DNA of 15,985 nucleotides from Betaproteobacteria bacterium (GTDB taxonomy: Bacteria > Pseudomonadota > Gammaproteobacteria > Burkholderiales > SG8-41): assembly GCA_029883965.1 (NCBI GenBank), contig JAOUIN010000027.1, positions 1-15,985 on the forward strand, in the 5' to 3' direction. The notes beneath the pieces were generated by a model. That model ran no database searches. It was not told the origin of the DNA and saw nothing but the letters and a program-made list of their open reading frames with translations. Position 1 is the stretch's first letter; every line of letters begins with the position of its first letter. A program made the translations under genes and the position numbers. Shown here one piece after another: positions 8,485 to 15,381 of this stretch.

Positions 8485-8555
8485 AAAGTGATTGCTACAC
8501 CCGCGATGCGGGGGTTACCATGCCCGTTGCCCTCACTCCAGCCTGGAGCCCCACC

Positions 8556-9758
8556 ATGACTTACGCCGCCGGCCGCCACTTCCTCCAGATTCCCGGTCCC
8601 AGCACCGTGCCCGAGCGCGTAATGCGCGCGATCGACATGCCGGTCATCGACCATCGCGGTCCGGAATTTGCGCAACTGGGCAAGGACGTACTGGCCGGCA
8701 TGAAGCGTGTGTTCAAGACCAAGGGCGATGTCGTCATTTATCCCGCCTCCGGCACCGGCGCATGGGAAGCGGCACTGGTCAACACATTGTCACCCGGCGA
8801 CAACGTGTTGATGTACGAAAGCGGCCAGTTCGCGACGCTGTGGAAAAACCTCGCGCTGCGCCTGGGCCTGAAACCGGAATTCATCGCAGGCGACTGGCGC
8901 CACGGCGCCGATCCCGCGGCCATCGAAGCGCGGCTCTCCGCCGACACCGCGCACGCCATCAAGGCCGTATGCGTCGTCCACAACGAAACGTCCACCGGCG
9001 CCACTTCTCGCATCGGCGAGGTGCGCAAGGCCATCGATCGCGCAAAGCATCCGGCATTGCTCATGGTCGACACCATCTCGGGCCTGGGCTCGGTCGACTA
9101 CCGCCATGATGAATGGGGCGTCGACGTCACCGTCGGCGGCTCGCAAAAAGGCCTGATGCTGCCGCCGGGGCTGTCGTTCAACGCTATTTCTGCGAAAGCC
9201 CTCGCGGCGAGCAAGCTCGCGGAGCTGCCGAGTTCGTACTGGTCATGGGAAGAAATGCTCGCCCCGAACAAGAACGGCTTTTTCCCGTACACGCCGGCAA
9301 CCAACCTGCTTTACGGTTTGCGCGAAGCGCTGAAAATGCTGCTCGACGAAGAAGGACTGGACAACGTGTTTGCGCGCCATCAGCGCCACGCCGACGCCAC
9401 GCGCCGCGCGGTCAATGCCTGGGGGCTCGAAGTCCTGTGCCAGAACCCGGCCGAATACTCCGGCGTGCTGACCGCCGTGCTGATGCCCGAAGGCCACAGC
9501 GAAGTCGCGTTTCGAAAAGTGGTCCTGGAACATTTCAACATGTCGCTGGGCAGCGGACTGGGCAAGATCGCGGACAAGGTGTTTCGCATCGGCCATCTCG
9601 GTGACTTCAATGATTTGACGCTGATGGGGACATTGGCCGGGGTTGAGATGGGGCTGGAACTCGCGAAAGTGCCGCATAAGAAGGGCGGAGTCGCCGCGGC
9701 AATGGACTATCTGACTGCGGGCGGCAAAGCACAGGCGCGCACGGCGAAAGCGGCATGA
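8556..9758 (+). CDS. Aminotransferase class V, serine-glyoxylate / alanine-glyoxylate type
   Basis: PLP enzyme of 400 residues, resembling serine-glyoxylate aminotransferase, which makes glycine and hydroxypyruvate from serine and glyoxylate. The N-terminal FLQIPGPSTVPERVMRAID and IDHRGPEF motifs are typical of this family. The PLP lysine is K198 in GGSQKGLMLPPGL, with D172 in MVDTISGLGSVD as the pyridine-nitrogen partner. The C-terminal RIGHLGDFN segment is also conserved. The start at 8556 is preferred: GGAG lies seven bases upstream and the protein then begins just before the conserved FLQIPGP. In-frame alternatives are the ATG at 8520 (12 residues longer) and a TTG at 8460 that would run through operator O2. 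Relatives use other amino donors and 2-oxoacids, so the exact substrate pair is open. It is transcribed divergently from the regulator and the hydroxyacid dehydrogenase. Confidence 0.9.
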   Translation: MTYAAGRHFLQIPGPSTVPERVMRAIDMPVIDHRGPEFAQLGKDVLAGMKRVFKTKGDVVIYPASGTGAWEAALVNTLSPGDNVLMYESGQFATLWKNLALRLGLKPEFIAGDWRHGADPAAIEARLSADTAHAIKAVCVVHNETSTGATSRIGEVRKAIDRAKHPALLMVDTISGLGSVDYRHDEWGVDVTVGGSQKGLMLPPGLSFNAISAKALAASKLAELPSSYWSWEEMLAPNKNGFFPYTPATNLLYGLREALKMLLDEEGLDNVFARHQRHADATRRAVNAWGLEVLCQNPAEYSGVLTAVLMPEGHSEVAFRKVVLEHFNMSLGSGLGKIADKVFRIGHLGDFNDLTLMGTLAGVEMGLELAKVPHKKGGVAAAMDYLTAGGKAQARTAKAA

Positions 9759-9784
9759 TCGACGAGGAAGCCGGTGGTATGCTT

Positions 9785-9809
9785 CCCGCTCCGGCAGAGC
9801 CGGAGCGGG
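9785..9809 (+). terminator. Perfect GC-rich hairpin after the aminotransferase gene
   Basis: Arms CCCGCTCCGGC (9785-9795) and GCCGGAGCGGG (9799-9809) pair over 11 bp without a mismatch around an AGA loop, 26 bases after the aminotransferase stop. No T-run follows on either strand, so if it terminates transcription it does so without the classical U-tract. It may instead protect the aminotransferase mRNA end or reduce read-through into the Bug gene. Confidence 0.45.
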
Positions 9810-9863
9810 CGAGCTGACACAGAGAGCAGAGCCCGGCAACAAACCTATACCGGAGGAGCATCC

Positions 9864-10826
9864 ATGCTCAGGAGTACCGCTTTCATCATCGCGGCCGTGG
9901 CTGCAATGACCTGCCCCGCGCAGGCGCAGACCTACCCGACCAAACCCATACGCATGATCGTACCCTTCGCCCCCGGCGGCGGCAGCGACATCAGCGCACG
10001 CACCATGACCGATGCGCTGGGACAGGCGCTGGGCACCACGATCGTCGTCGACAATCGTCCCGGCGCCGGCAGCGTGCTCGGCGCGGACATCGCGAGCAAG
10101 TCTCTGCCCGACGGCTACACGCTTTTTCTCGGCAACATCAGCATGGCTTTCAATGCGGCGCTGTACAAAAAGCTGCCGTTCAATGCCATCCGCGATTTCG
10201 CGCCGATTTCACTGGCGACCGAGCAGCCCAACATCATCGTCGCTCATCCCTCGCTGCCTGCGAAGAATTTCAAGGAGTTCGTCGCGCTGGCGCGTTCACA
10301 GCCGGGCAAACTAACCTACGCCTCGGCCGGTTTGGGGTCGGGCACGCATCTGGCCATGGAAATGCTGATGATGTCGCAGAAGATCAGCCTGATCCATGTC
10401 CCTTACAAAGGCACGGGGCCGGCCGTCACCGCGTTGCTGGGCAATGAAACCAATGCATTCATGTCCACGTTTGCATCGGCGCTGCCGCACGTCAAGAGCA
10501 ACCGCCTGCGCGGTATCGCCGTCACGACCAAGGCCCGCGCAGCACCACTGCCCGACGTACCCACGGTCGCTGAATCCGGCGTCCCGGGATTCGAATATGC
10601 CACCTGGTACGGCGTGCTTGCCCCCAGCGGCACACCCAGGCCGATCATCGACAAGGTCAACAAGGCCATGGTTGCCACACTCAGCGCGCCGGAAATGAAG
10701 GAGCGCTACGCCCGGCAGGGAATGGATGCCACACCGGGCACACCAGCGGAATTCGTGAAACTGCTGCGCGAAGAAACCGACAAGTGGGCCAGAGTTGTCC
10801 GTGAAGCGAAGATCCCGCAGCAATGA
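9864..10826 (+). CDS. Bug/TctC-family periplasmic tricarboxylate-type binding protein (orphan)
   Basis: Secreted receptor of the tripartite tricarboxylate transporter family, 320 residues, the standard length. The signal peptide covers 1-21 (MLRSTAFIIAAVAAM core, cleavage AQA|Q), followed by the classical QTYPTKPIRMIVPFAPGGGSD start and NRPGAGS at 64-70, the loops that hold carboxylate ligands. Further family marks are KLTYASAGLGSGTHL, HVPYKGTGPA and DVPTVAESGVPGFE. The start is set by GGAGGAG at 9852-9858; an in-frame start at 9774 would add 30 residues that do not look like a signal peptide and would run through the 9785-9809 hairpin. No TctA or TctB membrane gene is in the window, so it is an orphan, as is common for the large Bug families of Bordetella and Cupriavidus. 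Such orphans work with distant membrane partners or act as sensors. Ligand unknown. Confidence 0.93.
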   Translation: MLRSTAFIIAAVAAMTCPAQAQTYPTKPIRMIVPFAPGGGSDISARTMTDALGQALGTTIVVDNRPGAGSVLGADIASKSLPDGYTLFLGNISMAFNAALYKKLPFNAIRDFAPISLATEQPNIIVAHPSLPAKNFKEFVALARSQPGKLTYASAGLGSGTHLAMEMLMMSQKISLIHVPYKGTGPAVTALLGNETNAFMSTFASALPHVKSNRLRGIAVTTKARAAPLPDVPTVAESGVPGFEYATWYGVLAPSGTPRPIIDKVNKAMVATLSAPEMKERYARQGMDATPGTPAEFVKLLREETDKWARVVREAKIPQQ

Positions 10827-10923
10827 TGATTCCGCACCGAAGCACGTTTTGTCGTCCGTAGATGAAGCCGGTAATTAGCCAGTAGTCAACGACCCGGCCC
10901 GCAGTCACCAGAGCCGGAACAAA

Positions 10924-10942
10924 GTTCAAAGAGCGTTCAAAG
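10924..10942 (+). repeat. Short direct repeat in the DctP leader (GTTCAAAG x2)
   Basis: GTTCAAAG occurs at 10924-10931 and 10935-10942 with an 11-base period, one helical turn. The second copy runs into the Shine-Dalgarno of the DctP gene. It could be a small regulator half-site pair or chance. The rest of the 126-bp gap 10827-10952 shows no convincing promoter or terminator. Confidence 0.3.
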
Positions 10943-10952
10943 GAGGTACGTC

Positions 10953-11924
10953 ATGAAATCGTTCAAGCTGCTGTCCATGCTGGCATGCGCACTGTTCGCA
11001 CAGGCTGTTGCCGCGCAAACCGAGATCAAATTCGGGCACGTCGGTGAGCCGGGCTCGCTGTTCGCCCAGTCAGCCGAGGAATTCGCCAAGAAAGCCAACG
11101 CCAAACTCGGCAACAAAGCCAAGGTTGTCGTCTTCGGCTCGAGCCAGCTCGGCGGCGACAAGGAACTGCTGCAGAAACTCAAGCTCGGTACGGTCGACAT
11201 GGCATTGCCTTCGACCGTGATGTCGTCGGAAGTTGACCTGTTCGGCATTTTCGAGATGCCTTACATGGTCAAGGACCGCAAGCACATGGGGGCCATCGAA
11301 AAAGAAGTGGTCTGGCCGCGCCTCGCGCCGGAAGCCGAAAAGAAAGGGCTCAAGATCATTGCGGTCTGGGAAAATGGCTATCGCCATATCACCAACAACA
11401 AGCGGCCGATCAATGTGCCGGCTGACCTGCAGGGCATCAAGCTGCGCACACCCGAAGGCAAATGGCGCGTGAAAATGTTTCAGGCCTATGGCGCGAATCC
11501 GAGCCCGATGAAGTTTTCCGAAGTGTTCACTGCCCTGCAGACCGGCGTGATGGACGGCCAGGAGAATCCGTTCACGCAGATCTACAGCGCGAAGTTCCAG
11601 GAAGTACAGAAATTCCTGTCGCTGACCGGGCATGTGTACACGCCCGCATACGCCACCGTGGGCGCCAAGAAATGGGCAAGCCTGCCGGCCGATGTACGCA
11701 AAATTCTTGAAGACACTGCCAAGGAAACCCAGGCCTTCGTCTACTCCACGGCCGCAAAAGCCGAGGATGACCTGCTGGCCAAGATCAAGGCCGCCGGCGT
11801 ACAGGTGAATGAGCCCAACAAGCCGGCCTTCGTCGCCGCGAGCAAAGCGGTATACGAAGAGTTCGGCCAGTCGGTCAAAGGCTCAAAAGAGCTGATCGAC
11901 AAGGCACTGAGCCTCGCCAAGTAG
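10953..11924 (+). CDS. TRAP transporter substrate-binding protein, DctP type
   Basis: Periplasmic receptor of a TRAP importer, 323 residues. The signal peptide ends near residue 21 (AVAA|QTEIKFGHV). The mature protein has DctP features: LGGDKELLQKLKLGTVDMAL in the first lobe, the conserved arginine R165 in GIKLRTPEGK that binds the ligand carboxylate, and the TALQTGVMDGQENPF motif at 193-207. The ligand should be an organic acid with a carboxylate; the identity (dicarboxylate, sugar acid, other) cannot be told. A strong AAGGAGGT lies five bases before the ATG. The next two genes encode both membrane subunits, so the transporter is complete. Confidence 0.95.
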   Translation: MKSFKLLSMLACALFAQAVAAQTEIKFGHVGEPGSLFAQSAEEFAKKANAKLGNKAKVVVFGSSQLGGDKELLQKLKLGTVDMALPSTVMSSEVDLFGIFEMPYMVKDRKHMGAIEKEVVWPRLAPEAEKKGLKIIAVWENGYRHITNNKRPINVPADLQGIKLRTPEGKWRVKMFQAYGANPSPMKFSEVFTALQTGVMDGQENPFTQIYSAKFQEVQKFLSLTGHVYTPAYATVGAKKWASLPADVRKILEDTAKETQAFVYSTAAKAEDDLLAKIKAAGVQVNEPNKPAFVAASKAVYEEFGQSVKGSKELIDKALSLAK

Positions 11925-11942
11925 GCCCCCGCCGAGTTCTCC

Positions 11943-11983
11943 GATCAGGCGGGAACGGGTCCGGCCCGCTCCCGCCCCTGATC
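11943..11983 (+). promoter_or_regulatory. Intercistronic stem-loop between TRAP binding protein and small subunit
   Basis: GATCAGG (11943-11949) pairs with CCTGATC (11977-11983), CGGGA (11950-11954) pairs with TCCCG (11970-11974), leaving a two-base bulge, and an inner CGGG/CCCG pairing lies within the loop. It occupies most of the 75-bp gap after the DctP gene. No U-tract follows and the downstream genes belong to the same transporter. Partial termination or mRNA protection that favours the binding protein is the likely role, matching the hairpin at 917-969 in the ABC operon. Confidence 0.6.
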
Positions 11984-11999
11984 CGAACCGGAATCCATC

Positions 12000-12515
12000 A
12001 TGACGCTGTCGCGCATCCGTGCCGCCTACGAGGGCCTGCTGGAAACCATCGTGTTTCTGCTGATGACTGCTTTGGCCATCGAAGTCATCGTCGGCGTCGT
12101 ATTCCGCTCGCTCGGAGAGTCGCTGGTATGGTACGACGAGGTTGCCTCCATACTGCTCGCGTGGCTGACATACTACGGGGCCGCACTTGCCGCCCACAAG
12201 CGCGCCCATATCGGTTTCTCCGGGCTGGTCGACAGCCTGCGTCCGGCTTTGCGCGTACCCGCGGTCATTTTTGCTGAGGCCTGCGTCATCAGCTTCTTCG
12301 CGCTGACTGCCTGGGTTGGGTGGTCGATCATGGACGTACTCGCCACGGATTACCTGGTCAGCATTCCGGAAGTGTCGGTCAACTACACGCAATCAGTAAT
12401 ACCGATCGGCGCCTTACTGTTCATCATCGCCCAGTTGCTCAATCTGCCACAGGTGCTGGCCGAGGCCCGCGACCCCCGAACGCAGCGCACACACCCTGCC
12501 GAGGTCAACCCGTGA
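12000..12515 (+). CDS. TRAP transporter small membrane subunit, DctQ type
   Basis: Inner-membrane protein of 171 residues with four predicted helices (about 14-36, 46-66, 86-108, 130-150), the standard DctQ topology. The family hallmark is WYDEVASILLAWLTYYGAA at 44-62 followed by HKRAHIGF at 66-73. It pairs with the large subunit to form the sodium-driven membrane unit. The Shine-Dalgarno is weak (GGA nine bases before the ATG), so low translation relative to the binding protein is plausible. Confidence 0.93.
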   Translation: MTLSRIRAAYEGLLETIVFLLMTALAIEVIVGVVFRSLGESLVWYDEVASILLAWLTYYGAALAAHKRAHIGFSGLVDSLRPALRVPAVIFAEACVISFFALTAWVGWSIMDVLATDYLVSIPEVSVNYTQSVIPIGALLFIIAQLLNLPQVLAEARDPRTQRTHPAEVNP

Positions 12516-12555
12516 ATCCGGTGCCGCGAGTGATCGCACCCGGGTCGCCACGCTG

Positions 12556-13836
12556 ATGGCCATCTTCCTGCTGTTCATCGGCGTGCTCGCCCTGGTGCTG
12601 CTGAATGTGCCGATCGCCGTGGCGCTGGGTATCGCCGCCATAGTTGCGATGGTCGCCGCCCAGGGCCTGGACACGCTGCCCAATCTGCCGATCGTCATGT
12701 ACAACGGCGCGACCAATTTTCCGCTGATCGCGATCCCGCTGTTCATCCTCGCCGGCGCGATCATGAACACTTCCGGCATCTCGCGGCGGCTGCTGGCTTT
12801 TGCCTCGGCGCTTTTCGGATTCGTCCGTGGCGGCCTGGCCATGGTCAACGTCGGTGCCTCGATGTTTTTCGCCGAAATCTCCGGATCCGCCGTTGCCGAC
12901 GTCGCCGCACTGGGGTCGATCCTGATCCCAGCAATGAAAAAGAAAGGCTACCCGGCGCCGTTTGCCGCCGCCGTGACTTCGTCCTCGGCTTCGCTCGCCA
13001 TCATCATCCCGCCGTCAATCCCGATGATTCTGTACGCGGTGATGTCGGGAAGCTCGGTGGTGCAATTGTTTGTTGCGGGCATTGTCCCGGGGATCATCGG
13101 CGGCCTGTTCATGATGGGGCTGTGCTACTGGTTCGCAGTGCGCCACGACTACCCCGTCGAAGAAGTATTCCAGCTGAAGAAACTGTGGAAAACCTTCAAG
13201 GATGCATCGCTGGCTTTCCTGCTGCCCATTATCATCCTCGGCGGCATTTTCGGCGGCGTAGTCACCGCAACCGAAGGCGCGGGGCTTGCGGTGGTCGCCG
13301 CAATCGTCATCGCGCTGATCTACCACGAGTTTAACTGGAAACTGTTCAGGGCTGCCGTCATCGACGGCGGCGTGCAGACCGCGGTGGTCATGCTGCTGGT
13401 CGCATCGAGCGCGCTGCTGGGCATCTACCTGACCGAGGCGCAGGTGCCGCAGCAGCTGGCACTGGCCATCACCAACCTGACCACCAACTCTTACGTGATC
13501 CTCGCGCTGCTCAACGTGTTTTTCCTCGCCATCGGGCTGTTCCTGCATTCCGCCGCCGCGATCATTCTGGTGGTGCCCATTGTGATGCCGGTAGTCACGG
13601 CCGCCGGCATTGATCCGGTGCATTTCGGCATCATCGTCACGCTGAACCTGTCGATCGGCCAGCAGACACCGCCGGTCGCCAGCGTATTGATGACCGCATG
13701 TTCGATCGCCAAGACCGGCATATGGGAGGTGAGCAAGGTCAATATATACTTCATCGGCGTGCTGCTCGGCGTACTGTTAATGGTCACGTATATTCCGGCC
13801 ATCCCGCTGTCCTTGGTCAATCTGTTTTACCGGTGA
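12556..13836 (+). CDS. TRAP transporter large membrane subunit, DctM type
   Basis: Ion-coupled transport subunit of 426 residues with about 12 hydrophobic segments, full length for DctM. Conserved marks are FFAEISGSAVADVAALGSIL (104-123) followed by IPAMKKKGY (124-132), and IPPSIPMILYAVMSG from 151. The C-terminal repeat has IGQQTPPVASVL. The ATG at 12556 is the only reasonable start: the upstream in-frame codons back to the DctQ stop hold no ATG, GTG or TTG. It follows DctQ by 40 bp and precedes the crotonase gene by 3 bp, linking transport and metabolism in one operon. Confidence 0.95.
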   Translation: MAIFLLFIGVLALVLLNVPIAVALGIAAIVAMVAAQGLDTLPNLPIVMYNGATNFPLIAIPLFILAGAIMNTSGISRRLLAFASALFGFVRGGLAMVNVGASMFFAEISGSAVADVAALGSILIPAMKKKGYPAPFAAAVTSSSASLAIIIPPSIPMILYAVMSGSSVVQLFVAGIVPGIIGGLFMMGLCYWFAVRHDYPVEEVFQLKKLWKTFKDASLAFLLPIIILGGIFGGVVTATEGAGLAVVAAIVIALIYHEFNWKLFRAAVIDGGVQTAVVMLLVASSALLGIYLTEAQVPQQLALAITNLTTNSYVILALLNVFFLAIGLFLHSAAAIILVVPIVMPVVTAAGIDPVHFGIIVTLNLSIGQQTPPVASVLMTACSIAKTGIWEVSKVNIYFIGVLLGVLLMVTYIPAIPLSLVNLFYR

Positions 13837-13839
13837 CTC

Positions 13840-14628
13840 ATGACCTCTGAATCCGATCCCGTAATTCTGTCCCGCGACGGCGCGATTGCCACCGTCACGC
13901 TCAACAACCCGGCAAAACTCAATGCCCTCACCAAGGCGATGTGGACTCGCCTGGGCGAAACCATGCGCCTGCTCTCCGATAACGATGCACTGCGCTGCAT
14001 CGTGCTGCGCGGCGCCGGCGACAAGGCCTTCGCTGCCGGAGCAGACATTGCCGAATTCGCCACCGAGCGCGCCAATGCGCGCCAGGCCAAACTCTACGGC
14101 GAGGTGATCCACAGCACCATGCAGGCGGTTGCCCAGTGCCGCCATCCGACGGTGGCCCTGATTCAAGGCGCATGCGTCGGCGGCGGACTGGAGATTGCGG
14201 CGATGTGCGACATGCGTATCTGCGGCACTTCCAGCCGCTTCGGCGTACCGATCAACAAGCTTGGACTGACCATGGCCTACGGTGAGCTCGCCGGACTGCT
14301 GGCACTGGTCGGGCGCGCAACGACGCTGGAAATCCTGCTCGAAGGCCGCGTGTTCGATGCGGAAGAAGCGTATCGCAAGCGCCTGGTCAACCGCGTCGTC
14401 GCCGATGACCGGGTTGAGACGGAAAGCTACGCGCTGGCACAGCGCATCGCCAATGGCGCACCGCTGGTTGCGCGCTGGCACAAGCAGTTCATCGAACGGC
14501 TGACGGTGCAAGCCGATATAGCGCCCGAGGAATGGGATGTCGGCTTCGCCTGTTTCGACACCGAGGATTACCGCGAAGGCGTAAAAGCCTTCCTCGGAAA
14601 ATCAAAACCGGCGTTCAGGGGTCGTTGA
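13840..14628 (+). CDS. Enoyl-CoA hydratase/isomerase (crotonase) family protein with atypical active site
   Basis: Soluble CoA-thioester enzyme of 262 residues. The crotonase fold is clear: VTLNNPAKLNAL at 19-30, oxyanion-hole segments AAGADIAEF at 65-73 and IQGACVGGGLEIA at 108-120. E118 in GGGLEIA matches the first catalytic glutamate of rat hydratase (E144). The second (E164, in the usual FGQPEIKLG) is replaced: here FGVPINKLG has I138 at that place, and the following GAGGTQRL loop reads AYGELAGL. Ordinary hydratase activity is thus uncertain; an isomerase, hydrolase or other crotonase reaction could apply. It lies 3 bp after the DctM stop and its TGA overlaps the next ATG by one base. With the glutaryl-CoA-dehydrogenase-like gene nearby, a step on crotonyl-CoA or a related acyl-CoA is a reasonable guess only. 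Confidence 0.88.
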   Translation: MTSESDPVILSRDGAIATVTLNNPAKLNALTKAMWTRLGETMRLLSDNDALRCIVLRGAGDKAFAAGADIAEFATERANARQAKLYGEVIHSTMQAVAQCRHPTVALIQGACVGGGLEIAAMCDMRICGTSSRFGVPINKLGLTMAYGELAGLLALVGRATTLEILLEGRVFDAEEAYRKRLVNRVVADDRVETESYALAQRIANGAPLVARWHKQFIERLTVQADIAPEEWDVGFACFDTEDYREGVKAFLGKSKPAFRGR

Positions 14629-15365
14629 TGCGTGCGCTGGCGGCTGTCGTGCTGGTACTGGTCAGCGTTGCGTGTTTCGCCCAGGCCGATTATGCGCGCG
14701 AGCAGCGCTGGGCTGATGAAATCACGCCGGCAATCCTGGTCGGCGATCCAGTGACACTCGCATCCCCTTCGGGGCGAAAGTTTCTCGGCATCTATGCGCC
14801 CAATCAGAAAGCACAGGCCGGGGTCATCGTCGTGCACGGGCTGGGCGTGCATCCGGACTGGGGTCTGATCAATCCGTTGCGCAGCCAGTTGGCCGAACAG
14901 GGCTATGCGACGCTGTCGGTGCAGATGCCGGTGCTGGCCGCCGATGCGCGCGGCGACCAGTACCCGCCGTTGTTTCCGGAGGCGGCCGAACGACTGACCG
15001 TTGCAGTCGCCTGGATGCGCGGCAAGGGCCACCGGAAAATCGCCATCGTCTCGCACAGCCTCGGCGCGCGCATGACCAATTATTTTCTGAATCAGTCTTC
15101 GGCGCCCGCGATCGATGCCTGGGTGTCGATCGGAATATCCGGTGATTACACCGATCCCGCCACATTCAAGGCGCCAATTCTGGACCTTTATGGCGAAAAA
15201 GATCTCCCGGCCGTGCTCGCGGGTGTGACGCAGCGCCGCGCTGCGATTGAGCGGCTGCGCGGTTCGGGGCAGGTGAACGTCGCCGGCGCCGACCATTTCT
15301 TCCGGGGCCACGAGACCGAACTGGTACGCGCAGTCAAATTGTTTCTTGACCGTGCCACTCGCTGA
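14628..15365 (+). CDS. Exported alpha/beta hydrolase (dienelactone-hydrolase-like or DUF3530-like)
   Basis: Alpha/beta-hydrolase fold protein of 245 residues with an N-terminal signal peptide (MRALAAVVLVLVSVACFAQA, cleavage after residue 20). A cysteine at 16 is not in a good lipobox (SVAC), so soluble periplasmic location is more likely than lipoprotein. VIVVHGLGVHPDWG (67-79) gives the oxyanion strand, S144 in VSHSLGAR is the nucleophile (SxSxG in place of GxSxG), D192 or D186 is the acid, and H223 in GADHFFRGHE completes the triad. ATG 14628 overlaps the previous TGA (TGATG), so translation is coupled; an in-frame ATG at 14532 lies inside the crotonase gene and is rejected. An exported hydrolase between two cytoplasmic CoA enzymes is odd. 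Substrate unknown; family label less sure than fold. Confidence 0.85.
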   Translation: MRALAAVVLVLVSVACFAQADYAREQRWADEITPAILVGDPVTLASPSGRKFLGIYAPNQKAQAGVIVVHGLGVHPDWGLINPLRSQLAEQGYATLSVQMPVLAADARGDQYPPLFPEAAERLTVAVAWMRGKGHRKIAIVSHSLGARMTNYFLNQSSAPAIDAWVSIGISGDYTDPATFKAPILDLYGEKDLPAVLAGVTQRRAAIERLRGSGQVNVAGADHFFRGHETELVRAVKLFLDRATR

Positions 15366-15381
15366 TTTGGACGCGTCACCG

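Noticed and set aside
8460..8555. Longer aminotransferase N-terminus from TTG 8460 or ATG 8520
   Set aside because: The TTG form would translate through operator O2 and has no ribosome site. ATG 8520 has only a G-run upstream. ATG 8556 has GGAG at good spacing and matches the family N-terminus, though 8520 is not fully excluded.
9774..9863. Bug gene starting at 9774
   Set aside because: The extension would be translated through the 11-bp hairpin and is not like a signal peptide. GGAGGAG plus a standard signal peptide fix the start at 9864.
10850..10878. TTGTCG with TAATTA 17 bases later as a promoter for the TRAP genes
   Set aside because: The -10 candidate matches the consensus at only two positions; this is not better than chance.
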